A stretch of 64,000 nucleotides of DNA from NCBI GenBank assembly GCA_015680685.1, contig MNCI01036292.1, positions 553,254-617,253 of the forward strand, given 5' to 3'. The DNA comes from Gnetum montanum. Its lineage: Eukaryota; Streptophyta; Gnetopsida; Gnetales; Gnetaceae. The notes under the pieces are model-generated. The model saw only the letters and a list, made by a program, of their open reading frames with translations. It searched no databases and had not been told where the DNA came from. The position numbers were made by a program, and so were the translations under genes. Positions 1 to 10,405 of this stretch are shown here, one piece after another (the stretch's first letter is position 1; every line of letters starts with the position of its first letter).

Positions 1-2578
1 CACCTCGTTCAAGAAACCCAAAAGATAAATCTCTTGTGGAGGAGATTTGGTCTTGGCTTGCCTTGCTTACCTAGGAGCCTCAATGCTTGGTTGTTGGTTG
101 CATGTGGTGGCCTTCTTGGATGATTTGGCCATGGGGATGGAGGACTGGGGTATTGGCGTCGGTGAGCCAGGCTCTCTTTGCTCCTAGTGCTGCCTAAGTA
201 TTTTATTGGCAAGGTGCTCATTAGGCCTCTTGGGTTGCCACCTAGATGTTCTACTAGTGTCGCCTATAGGATGATCCCTTGCATGAGCAAGGGCTAATAC
301 ATGGCCCACCACCAAGATTTGGGTATGTGAGGAGTCCATACATTGTGTCACCCTAACAACAAATGGTTACCAGGCTATTACTGTTGCAACATGCTATGGG
401 ATCGTAATCACAAAGGGTGTTGTGGGTGCCCAAGGTGGCAGTTTGACAACAAAAGGGATCCTCAAATTCATGATGGATGAGGGGCCCCCAACATTGCCAG
501 GGAACACATAGACCATGAATGGTTCCTGCATTGGCTTTGGATTGTCATCAATGCTAATAGCATTGATGGTGTACCTTGCATCACTTGCATTTAGAGGATC
601 CTTGTAGACTCTCATCGATTAGTTTTGAGGATGAATTGGGTTGGTGGCATCAAGCACCAAATTGCCTTTGTCAATCATGCATTAGATGTCATTTTGCAAA
701 GCCATTTAGAAGTTAGTGTTGTGGCTAGGTAATTGATGGTAATGGCAAAACCTATCTAGCCTGAAATGCTTTGGTACTGGAGGCTTGTTGGGGGTTGTAG
801 CTAAGGGATTACTAAGGAGCTCACAATATCTATCATCTCTCTTGCAAGATTCCTCAGATATCTACTTGTTTTGGATTCATCTAGCCTTGAGTAGTTGGTC
901 CAAGAGTTCCAATGGATTTAGGGGTAATAGGATGTACTTTGAGTAGTCCTTGCACTCAAAGTTGGACCTGGGATAGCTTGCCTTGTAACTATCATTGATG
1001 TAGGCTGGTTGATTGCTATAGTGCTAGTGCTAAAAGCTTTGTTGTTGGCTAGGGCTTTGGGTGGCTTGACCATTAGCTTGGGGTTAGTTGGCTTGTCGTT
1101 GTTGGCCACTATTGCCACTATTATGGCTTTTTTTCCATTTTTCTTGTCCTTCATGACATGGAGATTCTTGTAGGACATGTAGGTTCGATCCTTGCTAGCT
1201 TTCATTACATCCCAAATGCTCTTAGTTTGAGTGAATTCCTGTCTCAATGATTACAAGGCTAGATAATACAAATTTAACTTAATAATGTTATTCACTTCAT
1301 CCTTGAAGATTTCCAACAGGTGTGTTTCAATAATTGGCTCACGGATTACATTAATAAAAGTACCCTAGTGTTGAATGATTTTTTGCATTGGCTCTAAGTG
1401 GGCTTGCTTAATCTACATGAGCTAGTCCGGGGTTGCCTTTGGCTTCAAGTTATACTTGAAGCATGTGATGAATTGGCTAAGGAGATCCTCCAAAGAAGAA
1501 ATGGAGGCTTTGGGTAGTGCATGGTAACAATCCAATGCCTTGCCAATAAAAGACATGAAAAACACATGTATGATGGTGTGTGGCCATGCTCATAGTAAAA
1601 GTCACTTAGACTAAAATGTTACAAGGTGGGCATTGGGATCCCCTTCATCATTGTATTTGATGAATTAGGGGAATGGGACCCTAGTGGTAGTGTTAGTGGT
1701 GGAATAGCAAGACTAATCAAATCATCTTGGTAGAAGTCCATCACATGGACTGTTTTAGAGGAGCTAGCCTTGAGCTACTTGACCTCATCTATTAGGGTTT
1801 GGTTAAGCTGGAATGCCTATTCCAAGCTAGAAGATGTTGTAGCAGACTACATTATTTGTGCTACCCATTGAATCATTTGTGTGGCCCACAACCTGGCTAT
1901 AGATTGTGGGGCCATGTAGGATGTTTGTTGCATAGGTTGTGCCATGGACATAGTGATTGGGGCCCACCACACATTGGTGGTTTTAGTTGCCATGCAAGAT
2001 GCCAATGAAATAGCCATGTCGGGCGATGGCTAAGCCATCTGGTGTTGGGAGCAGTGCACGATGTGCACGTAAGGTTACATGGGCATAACAGTTACTAGTA
2101 GGGAACATTGAATAGTTTGTGGTTGTGCCATGAAGGGCACATTGAAGGGAGGTACCGCATCCTAGCTCATGTGCTGGGTTTGGTGGATCACCACCATAGG
2201 TGTTGACCTAGGAGGTGACATTGGGGTTATCACTGTCTCCAAGAAGACAAATGGGTGGGACTATGGAGGAACAAAAGTAGAGGTTTTCCACTAGAAGGAG
2301 TTATCAAATGAATCCTTGTGCTCTAAATGAGCCTTAAACTCATCTTGCCCTTATTGTAGGGGCTCCTCATAGTTAGTCCCTACATCACACTCATTGGCCT
2401 AGATGAGTTGGGGCAACTATCCATCGATAAGGTTTGGTAAGTAGGATGAAATCAATAGTGGAGGGAAAGTAATCCCATTCATTTTGGTATATGATCTTGT
2501 AACTTTGTTTAGCCTCCATGTTTTAGTGGTATACAAATAGAACCACCTAGAGCTTCATGCAAATGAAGTTATACTACT
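1..2578 (-). pseudogene. E0 gag (degenerate Ty3/gypsy gag, 3' part off the left edge)
   Basis: Read on the minus strand, this is the gag region of a Tat-like gypsy element, with many stops and frameshifts. The first conserved motif, YNFICMK, begins exactly where E1 inserted: its upstream residues lie at 18576-18590 and its downstream residues end at 2578. Around 1150-1250 there is the segment that reads FTQVRSIQDAAEASKD in E1. At about 690-780 there is a zinc knuckle of the FCxYHQ-x4-H form, whose second Cys and Gly are changed. At 394-615 there are repeats of the PFVVKVPP type also seen in E1 and E2. Protease would lie left of base 1. Identity as gag is secure by motif comparison with E1 and E2; no functional product is expected. 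Confidence 0.85.
2574..2578. repeat. Target-site duplication of E1, left copy (CTACT)
   Basis: The five bases before the TG of the E1 5' LTR are CTACT, and the five bases after the CA of the 3' LTR (18576-18580) are also CTACT. This fixes both element ends and shows one integration event into E0 gag. Confidence 0.95.
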
Positions 2579-4018
2579 TGAAACACCGTGAAAATTATGA
2601 GTTGGCCTTAGGCAAAGATTCGCGATCCAGACAAGAGCACGCGCCAGAATTCCAGAAGGGAGAACAAGGCAAAGCAAGACAAAGAGGTGCGTGGCGTCAA
2701 GTCTTCGATTTCCTTTGCAGATCCCGGTTTCCACTATGTCTTCTGTTTTACGCTACGCTACGCAATGTTGCGTAATTATTCTTAGCGTAAAGCGTACGCC
2801 AGATCGGCCTTTCCTTTTTACAGACCGGTCATTTTACGCTAGTTATGCTACGCAGTGTGCATCTGCGTAATTTGTTATCAATTTGGCCATTTTACACTTC
2901 ACTATGCTCCGCTGCGTAAACGAGCGTAAAATAGCTTGACGCATCATTCTCATGCTTCGTTACGCTCTGCCACGCAATGCTGCATGAACAAATGTAACTC
3001 AGTGTAAAGTTGGTCAAGGCAATTACGAATTTGTCATCCATACACGCAATACGCTAATGAGCGTATTGCATGTAATCATGAAGCAGCTTCAGCAAAAGTG
3101 TAAACAGCATGTTGCTATTTGACGCGACGGAGTCAGTCAAGTCAATCGTACCTGGAAAATTCGGGACACACGTCATCAGGGTTGCACCATTTCCATGGAA
3201 TGTTACAGCCTATAAATACTCCAGTTGACAAAGATACAGGGGGAAAATCAAAGAAGCAAGGGCATTTTTTTTCTGAGCACTAGAGCACTTATCACTTTGA
3301 GCAGAGATACAGAGAGCAGCACTTTGGCAATTGTTGACAGCATCACCTTACAGCAGAGATAGAGCACTGTTCACGTGAGCATCAGCAACAAGAGTAATCG
3401 TTCTTTGGGGAAGACACAACTTTCTCCATAGGCGATCATTGGCGGCCTGAGATAGAAACTTCCTCAGGCGAAAGAAGCAGATCCAAGATCACAAGATTAT
3501 CTTGCACGGTTCGCAGACTCTACTGGTCAGAAATAGTTGATCAGTAGACGTCAGAGCTTGACCTTCTTTGCATCCTAGCTTTGGCCCACGAGGTAGATCA
3601 GACTTCTGTTTGGACAGTTTTCTTGTTGTTTTGTGCTTGCTTTACATCAAGTAATTGGGGTCTCCCCATTGTAATGCGATATACAAAATATACATCTTTT
3701 AAGTCAAAGCGCAGAGCTTGAAACCACGCGTTTCTCTTGCGTTGGCCTCCTCTTATCGTGTTTAGAATTATCACCATCGCACAATTCATCTACATTACTT
3801 TTCCCTCATTTTGCGATTCCTCGAATCAAGTCAATCCACAGAACGTCTCATAATCTCGATCATTTTACTGATTAGTAAGTCCCTGTATGATCGACAAGAC
3901 CGTTCAGGGCGCCGCGGGTTCGTTTTTCCAGCATAGCCCTCGCACGGATCCGTGGTTAAAACTGTGTACATGGAATTTGTTTGGTATTTCCTAGCTGCTG
4001 ACGTTTTCCATCGTTACA
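2579..4018 (+). repeat. E1 5' LTR
   Basis: Matches 17135-18575 along its whole length. It starts TGAAACACCGTG and ends CGTTACA. The U3 part (about 2745-3080) is unusually rich in the hexamer TTACGC and its complement GCGTAA. A TATA box lies at 3211. The ORFs seen inside the LTR on the minus strand are not supported as genes. Confidence 0.95.
3211..3218 (+). promoter_or_regulatory. TATA box of E1 5' LTR
   Basis: TATAAATA preceded by CAGCC, conserved at 17767-17774 in the 3' LTR. Transcription of the element would start about 30 bases downstream, near 3245. Confidence 0.7.
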
Positions 4019-4041
4019 GTTTTCTAGCGCTAGAAGGAGGG
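4019..4041 (+). other. Primer-binding-site-like block of E1
   Basis: Directly after the LTR comes GTTT followed by TCTAGCGCTAGAAGGAGGG. The same block follows the 5' LTRs of E2 (31422-31443) and, on the minus strand, E0 (19244-19266), so it is conserved and placed where a tRNA primer site belongs. It does not start with TGG, which a normal tRNA CCA end needs; TCTAG is present where TCTGG would fit. It also contains the palindrome TCTAGCGCTAGA. The primer is not identified. Confidence 0.6.
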
Positions 4042-4262
4042 CTGTTAGGTTCTGATCCGAATATTTCAGGTAGCCCTGTTAGCGATCCATACCCTATACC
4101 GTGGACGTAATACCTCCAAGGAAGTTTACGGCAAGTCGTGGGGTGTAGATCAGTTTCAACAACGATTCCTTTGGAATCCTACAGGGTAGAAAGCCTACTT
4201 GTGATGTTATTTCCAACCATCTTTTAGATCCCCTTATCAATCATCGTCAATCTCATTGATCA
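4042..4262 (+). other. E1 untranslated leader
   Basis: A sequence of about 220 bases between the primer-site block and the first gag ATG. No ORF or recognised signal beyond its position, where packaging signals would be expected in this family. Confidence 0.5.
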
Positions 4263-6873
4263 ATGGATTCCTTTTACATGATCACAACCGCCATGGTCCC
4301 TGCCGATTTGGGTGCCACATCTGTGGACCCTATCGCGGTCACCAGACCAGCTCTTGGTGCAGCAGGACCACAAGGACCATCATGTCAATCGTTAAGACTT
4401 CAGGGGAAAGAGCCTATTTTTATGGCCATAACACCTGAGGAATACAACTTTATCTGCGTCAAGATCCAGGCGAAGCTGGCTCTCAGCCGAGCCGAGATCG
4501 AAGCGAAACGAAACTTGGAGATGATCCATCGAGGGGGCCATGATTTCAAACCAACAACTTATGACATCATCCCCTTAACCGAACATCAACACAAAGTTAT
4601 AACACAGTTGGTCATGGCTAAAAGTCAAGCCGCACAGGCTATGGTGGAACCCCAGAATGGGGAGGAGGAAGACGATGAGTTTGCCGCCAGGTCTGAGCAC
4701 TCATACCACACTCTGAGTCCTCACACTTACGTCGATCCATCATTCCCGTTCAATGGAGAGGTTGCCCCTCTTAACCCAGCCATGACCATGCAGATGCACA
4801 TCCCTGTCCTCCCGCAAGCCACCGTGTAGTCGTCTGGACTGCAAGTACAAATACCTCATAATCACATGGGGGTGGTTTCGTCACCACGGGTACTTAGCAT
4901 CCCGGTGGTGGTTCCGGTGACCATCGCGCCCCATTTCATCCCTCAGATACAACCTCACACCATATCAGCAACTCACCTGGCATAGATTTCATCGCTCTCG
5001 CCCCCTCCAACTCAACAAACCACTGCAACTGTTCAACCTCAAACATACGTTCAACAGCCTACCGCAAGTCAGTGGGCCAACCTCATAGCGCAACACAACC
5101 AGTCTGCACTGTATGGTGTGCAACCCTCGGTGGCACCCGCACCGTAGGTTCCTTAGGTGGCCCCCCAGTTTGCCTATCCTTATCTCGCACAGCAGGCGGC
5201 GGCTAACCCTTCTTCACAAACTAGTGGGTGGTGGGCTTCACAGCCCCCCCGACCTGCAGGGATCCCCACCCCACAAGCAGTTAGCCAACCTCTTCCGTCA
5301 TTTCCATTTCCAAGCACCGCCCACCCAGTCCAACATCCTATGCCTTCTGCATAGACACCTCCATCAACAGGTCTGGACCAGGTCTTCCAGCTTATACAGA
5401 CTCTCACCGAGGAGGTTCGACACCTCAAAGCCACTGGTTCTGATACCATTCAGATCATGGACTTTTACCAGGATGATCCGATTAGCCCAGTGGTCCATGT
5501 ACTGTCATTGCCACCAAGGATGTCCCTACCTTATTTTACCAAGTACAATGGGGATGGAGATCCCAATGCTCACTTGGTTACCTTCAGGTCCGAGTCTTTG
5601 TTGCTACAACAATGGCCATACACGATCATTCGAGTCTTTGCAATGTCATTGACAGGAAAAGCTTTGGATTGGTACCGAGCCCTCCCGCGCTCTTCTATCT
5701 CATCCTTGGAAGAGCTGCTGACCCAATTTGTAACCCACTTTAAATACAACTTGAAGCCAGAAGTCACGTTGGATCAGCTCATGGGGGTGAAACAAGACTC
5801 GCTCGAGCCCGTCCAAAAGTTCATACAGCGCTGGAATGCTACCTTGAACGAGATCCGTGAGCCGATCACGGACTCACATTTGCTGGCTATATTCAAAGGA
5901 GCAGTCAACGACTTTATTAAGTCAAAGTTGTATTATCTTTCCCCCAACTGTTTACATCAGGCATTTACTCAAGTTAGAAGCATCCAAGATGCCGCGGAGG
6001 CCAGCAAAGACCCGGCGTATGTCGCCTACAGAAATGCACATAATAAGGCCAAAGACAAGGGTAAGGCAGCAACAATGACAGTAGTCGCGCTAACTGAAGG
6101 CACAAAGAATAAGAACAAGAAAGCACCCACAACATCACCTGAGACCACGGCTGGTGCCAGCACCAGCCAAGACACAGCTGCCCCTGAAGGACCCCCAGCC
6201 AAAACCAAACTTTGAGCGTAAGGATCGTTCAAAGTACGCGGCCTTGCTTGTAAAGCATTCTGAACTGCTGAAACAACTGTTAGCAGCAAGATACCTTGAA
6301 CCTAAGAAGATATCTGAGGAAGCTCTGAAGAATCATAGATGCCACTGCGAGCTGCTGAAGAACCCTTCCCTAGCCCTACCTAATGAACCACCAGTTCCCA
6401 GATCTTTCAGGCTGGATCGTTTCTATGACTACCACCAGCTGTGTGGTCACGACACGGATTACTGTTGGGCGTTGAAAGATGACATTCAATGCATGATCGA
6501 TGAAGGTCATATAAAATTAGATGGCAGTAACCCGACGCACCCAGAAAACCAAACATTGCATGTATATACAGACCCGTTGAACGCAAACAATGATCCTTAT
6601 ACAATCACTGTGGTGAGTACGGACAGTGAGAGGAGGGAACCACCAAAACAACCTTTTGTTTTGCATGTGCCTTCCAAATCATCAAAGGGGGGAAGCCTTT
6701 CATCGAAAACCAGTGGTGCCTCAAGGCCGCCATTCATTATACGGGTGCCTTCGCAGAATACCCTTCAGTCACGCAGCAATAGACAAGCCGCGGCTTCGTC
6801 CACGCCCACGCTTAGGGCGCCCTTCATTATCAGGGCACCAAAACCACAGGTTGCTCCTCTCACGCAGGGGTAG
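4263..6873 (+). pseudogene. E1 gag, broken by stops and one frameshift
   Basis: Gag capsid/nucleocapsid polyprotein. The ATG at 4263 opens a frame with the family motif EEYNFICVK and ends at a TAG at 4827. The same frame resumes through a Pro/Gln-rich linker with further stops (about 4982, 5143-5155, 5353) into the capsid-like region from 5457 (PYFTKYNGDGDPNAHL, ALDWYRALP, FTQVRSIQDAAEASKD). The frame moves from phase 0 to phase 1 near 6180-6215. A nucleocapsid-like segment follows with a knuckle YDYHQLCGHDTDYC at about 6420-6465; its first Cys is Tyr here, while E2 keeps it. Three PFVVKVPP-like repeats follow. A stop at 6871 ends the segment, and the frame continues into protease. Confidence 0.9.
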
Positions 6874-8049
6874 ACCTCTAGTCAAAACAGCCAAACATCG
6901 CCTCCCAAATGAAAGGGAGAGGACACCTCAGTTAATGCAACGAAAGACCATCTTACGCTCGGCTTCCCTAAGCCTAGGCCCCTGGCCTCTGTGCCTTTTC
7001 TTGTACCTCAACGAAAGGATAAAGGTGTAGAAACGCAGCCACCTTCTCTTGGCAAGAAAAAGAACAACCCCCCGACTGACACCATTCTACCTCGGGAGAT
7101 CCGTCTCTTGGGTCGAATAGAGGAGGACAAGGGGGATAAGCAACCCGGCCGAGAGAAGGACCTCCTCGATGCATTTACGGAAGTCAAACAGGCTCTCAAG
7201 CAAAAGAACACAATGTTGAGCCTTTACAACCTGCTCATGACATCTCGGGAACACCGTGAGGCCATGGTACGCATGCTGACATCCATATCAGTGGATAGCA
7301 GCTTACCAGCAGAAGAGGAAGAGATACATGCTGTCATGTTTCCTTTTGAAGCTGAGCAACCCAAGCCTACCTCGCTGACCTTCCATGACGAGTCTATTAA
7401 GGAAGATCCTGAGAAAGGTCAGGTGATAACTAAGCCGATGTTCATTACCATTCGGGTCGGTCAATACCAGATCCGGAGGGTACACATGGATGATGGCGCA
7501 GCTGCCAATGTCATTCCCTACTCCATCATGGATAGGTTGGGACTGGTCAACCAGATCACTCCCATGACGACGGCTTGCGTAAAATCATTCAACGGCGCAC
7601 GGGTTCAAGTCAAGGGGACGGTGCGTATTGAGTTTGTGGCTGGGGATCAATTCCCAATAGAGGCCACTTTCTTAGTCGTCGAGGAGATGCTAGGGTTCAA
7701 CCTTATCTTGGGGAGGTCGTGGTTAGCCTAGCTGAGGGCAATTTCGTCACCGATACACCAAGAGATACACCTGCCCTATGCCAGAGGGAATGTTGTGATA
7801 CGTGGTGATGAAATCACACCTACGATCGTCAATAACATTGAAGAAGAACGGGGTTCGGAGGTGGAAATGACTGACGATCAGACTCATCTCCAAACCTCTC
7901 AACAAACCGATAGCAATGATGATGGTCTAGCTTGGGCTGACCTACCATTTCTAGATGGCAGTGTAGAGGAGTCAAACCATAAGGCTCCTCGCCCTTACGC
8001 AACGCTCGACGTAAGGGCCATTAAGAGACAATTGTGTATTAATGGTTGA
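6874..8049 (+). pseudogene. E1 aspartic protease and linker
   Basis: A retropepsin-like domain in the same frame as the end of gag; translation without interruption is open from 6991. The active-site segment HMDDGAAANV lies at about 7486-7515, so the usual D-S/T-G is D-D-G; E2 has HVDDGAS at the same place and E4 MNDGA. The family C-terminal motif FNLILGRSWLA follows at about 7699-7728. A TAG at 7729 interrupts the frame, which then runs in phase to 8049 as an acidic, unstructured tail. It would process the polyprotein in the virus-like particle. One stop inside, so a relic. Confidence 0.85.
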
Positions 8050-8704
8050 ACAATGGTCTTTGCGTACGTTATCATGTTTTGGCAAGTTATCGCGACTTAT
8101 ACTTAGCCATTTCTTTTGTTTCATATCTTTTCACGCTACCTTCGCTTTCGGTGTTTACGCTTGTCATTACTTATGCTCTTTGATTTACTGTGCTCGTGCT
8201 ATTTACTCTTTCACATCGTTTTATCATAATTACGCAAGATTATGTACTACTGTCATCTACGCTTGTTATGGCCCACAACGGCCTTAAACTAGTGACACAG
8301 AATTGTATACCATCATCATTTATGCGTATTACGCCATGGCCTGCAACGGCCTTAACCTAGTTACCCAGAATTATGCATTATCATCATTTACGCTTTTTCT
8401 ACATTACGCATCAGGCCCACAATGGCCTTAAACTAGTCGTGGCCCGCAATGGCCCTAAACTAGTCTCTAGTTTTCGCAGAATCGTATGACGGCCCACGAT
8501 GGCCTTAAACTAGCAATTACATTCTATCATTATAACTTAGGAGAAATTCTTAACAATTACGCTCACGCTTTACAGGTCAAAACACAAAAGCCAAAAACAT
8601 ATAATTGACATTTAAAACATCCACTAGGTCTTACAATGCGTCTTTTCAGTCATTCATAAAATAATACTTCACTACTCGTCAATAGGATTATGCTCAAACC
8701 ACAA
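8050..8704 (+). repeat. Linker with five GGCC hairpin repeats
   Basis: Noncoding sequence between protease and the antisense gene. Units begin at 8270, 8338, 8413, 8441 and 8491. Each is GGCC, six bases, GGCC, then a tail close to TTAAACTAG, so each can form a 4-bp stem with a 6-base loop. The whole stretch is also rich in TTACGC, as is the E1 LTR. A weaker unit of the same kind ends the protease frame of E2 at about 35759-35780. The 8522-8704 part would be the 3' flank of the antisense gene. Confidence 0.75.
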
Positions 8705-10405
8705 TTACGCATTTCCTCTACTGCCACTGTCACCGGTATCTCTTAAATCTGGATCCAGCCCTAGTGGATCGTCCTCCAGTGGGCCGTCGTCTCTGGGGAT
8801 TATTCTTTCACGAAGAATTTCCTCTTCATGAGGCCCTTGTTCTAGCACTTGCTCCATGGGAGGATGCTCTTCATTGTTCTGTTCTTGCTCTGGTTCCTCT
8901 ATTTCCTCTTCTGGCTCCTCAGCTGGCTCGTCTTCCCTATCCTCTTCTGGCACCTAAATACAAATGACATAAAAGTTAGAATAGGCAACCTGCTTGAACA
9001 AAATGTTAAAGTTAGTCAAGTCTAAGCTTACTTGCGATGGCCCTGCTTCCGCAGCAAAGGGAAGCTTGTCCAGGCTAGCCCACAGGTGCTTCATAATCTC
9101 TTCCTTCGTTAGATCTGGCCACACATCCTTTCCCAAGACAGGTCCAGCCTTCACTTTTCCTTTCTCCACACTGGTCAAGCGGGGTGGGTCCAGGAAGAAT
9201 GTAGGGATTGTAGTCTGGCCCCCAGGGAGAGTCATCTTTCTTTCTGGGGACGCACTTATAGTCACCTGCTCTTCAAAATTTTTGAAGGCTCCGGATGCTC
9301 CGATGACGTCCACGAAGACCTCCAGGGATTGGGCTTTGACGGCAGAATCGTGATAAAGTTTACGATAAGCGACGCTTTCTCGTTTATACAAATTTTTGTG
9401 GTCCTTCTCCTTCTGTCCCCACTTTTGCACGCTTACACAATAATCCCTCCAATCCTGGCTTTTCTGGGCTAGGAGTTCTATCTGCATCCACTTCTCTACC
9501 AACGCCCGACTGGTCTTTACGCTGTTTTTGATGGCAGTCCAATAACGGGAGTAGTCGACAACAACGGTACGCCAGTCTTCATCCCCCGTCGCCTACACCT
9601 GTAGGAAGTCACACCGTGATCGTAGGTCTCCGACCTCTTTGGTTAGAGACTCTGCCCTCTGCGCTGCACTCTGCAGCCTTTTCCAAAGGGTCTCGTTGAT
9701 GCCCTTACTCTCCCATAAGGAGCGTGTCAAGCGCAGCGCACATTTACGCATTTCCTCATAAATGTGGCATGGCACGGCTGCCCCATCAGATGGAGGCTCC
9801 ACTGTGTCCAAATCAATGGGCTCCGTGGGATTCCATCGGAGGTGAGTTCCTAATAGAAACAATCATCAATGTTGGTGACACATTACCACTATGTAATATC
9901 ACAAACTTACTACAATCCTAACATACCAGCTTCAGGTTCGATGCACTTTAAGCGCTCGATCATGTCACTGACAACACCTTCCATGAAGGCAAACTTGTCA
10001 GGGAAGTCTCTCCACGCTCTGCTCATAGCGATAGACGTAGATACACCCTCTTCTCCTGTAGCGTAATCCAGTTAGAAACTTCATCTATTAACAGAATCCT
10101 ACAAACTTGCTAACACACTCATTACCTCTACCGGTGACAGTGGCAACTTTGCCGACATCTTCCGCCTCCTTTTCCTCTTCACGCACTTGAGTTTGTGCAT
10201 CGCTGGTTCCAGTAGCTGGGGCCTCCTCATGTACCCGGTCCTGTGCACGGCTCTCACTAGTAGCTGGGGCCTCCTCATGCACCGGAGCCTGTGCATGGCT
10301 CACGCTAACAGCTGGGGCCTCTTCTTCCAAAATTGAGGCTCCCTCCCCACGACTTAGTATTATTGCCCCTGTTTCAGGGGTCAGCTGCTCTGTAATTTTT
10401 ACTGG
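8705..10405 (-). pseudogene. Antisense four-exon ORF inside E1 (unrecognised protein, 5' truncated)
   Basis: Exons on the minus strand: 10405-10126, 10055-9927, 9849-9032, 8953-8705 (stop TAA). Introns: 10125-10056 (70 bp, GTAATG...CTACAG), 9926-9850 (77 bp, GTATGT...TATTAG) and 9031-8954 (78 bp, GTAAGC...ATTTAG); phases 1, 1 and 0 fit exactly. The joined frame has about 490 codons with one TAG (9593-9595). No start codon exists in the first exon; the frame meets a stop at 10406-10408, where reverse-transcriptase sequence begins on the other strand, so the 5' end seems lost. Protein: a 16-residue repeat with HEEAPAT cores (10190-10330), a mid region rich in Trp, Lys and Glu with coiled-coil-like stretches, and a strongly acidic C-terminus. 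I do not recognise the family. Antisense accessory ORFs are known in plant elements (for example Grande), but replacement of the RT core is unusual. Confidence 0.7.

Noticed and set aside
3598-3789. Minus-strand ORF in the E1 LTR, also present at 18098-18346
   Set aside because: Both are LTR copies of the same sequence, so presence in both is not independent evidence; no domain or start context supports a gene.
8764-9353. Sense-strand ORFs at 8764-8967 and 8994-9353
   Set aside because: They overlap the antisense exons and cross an antisense intron; they look like shadows of the spliced minus-strand frame.
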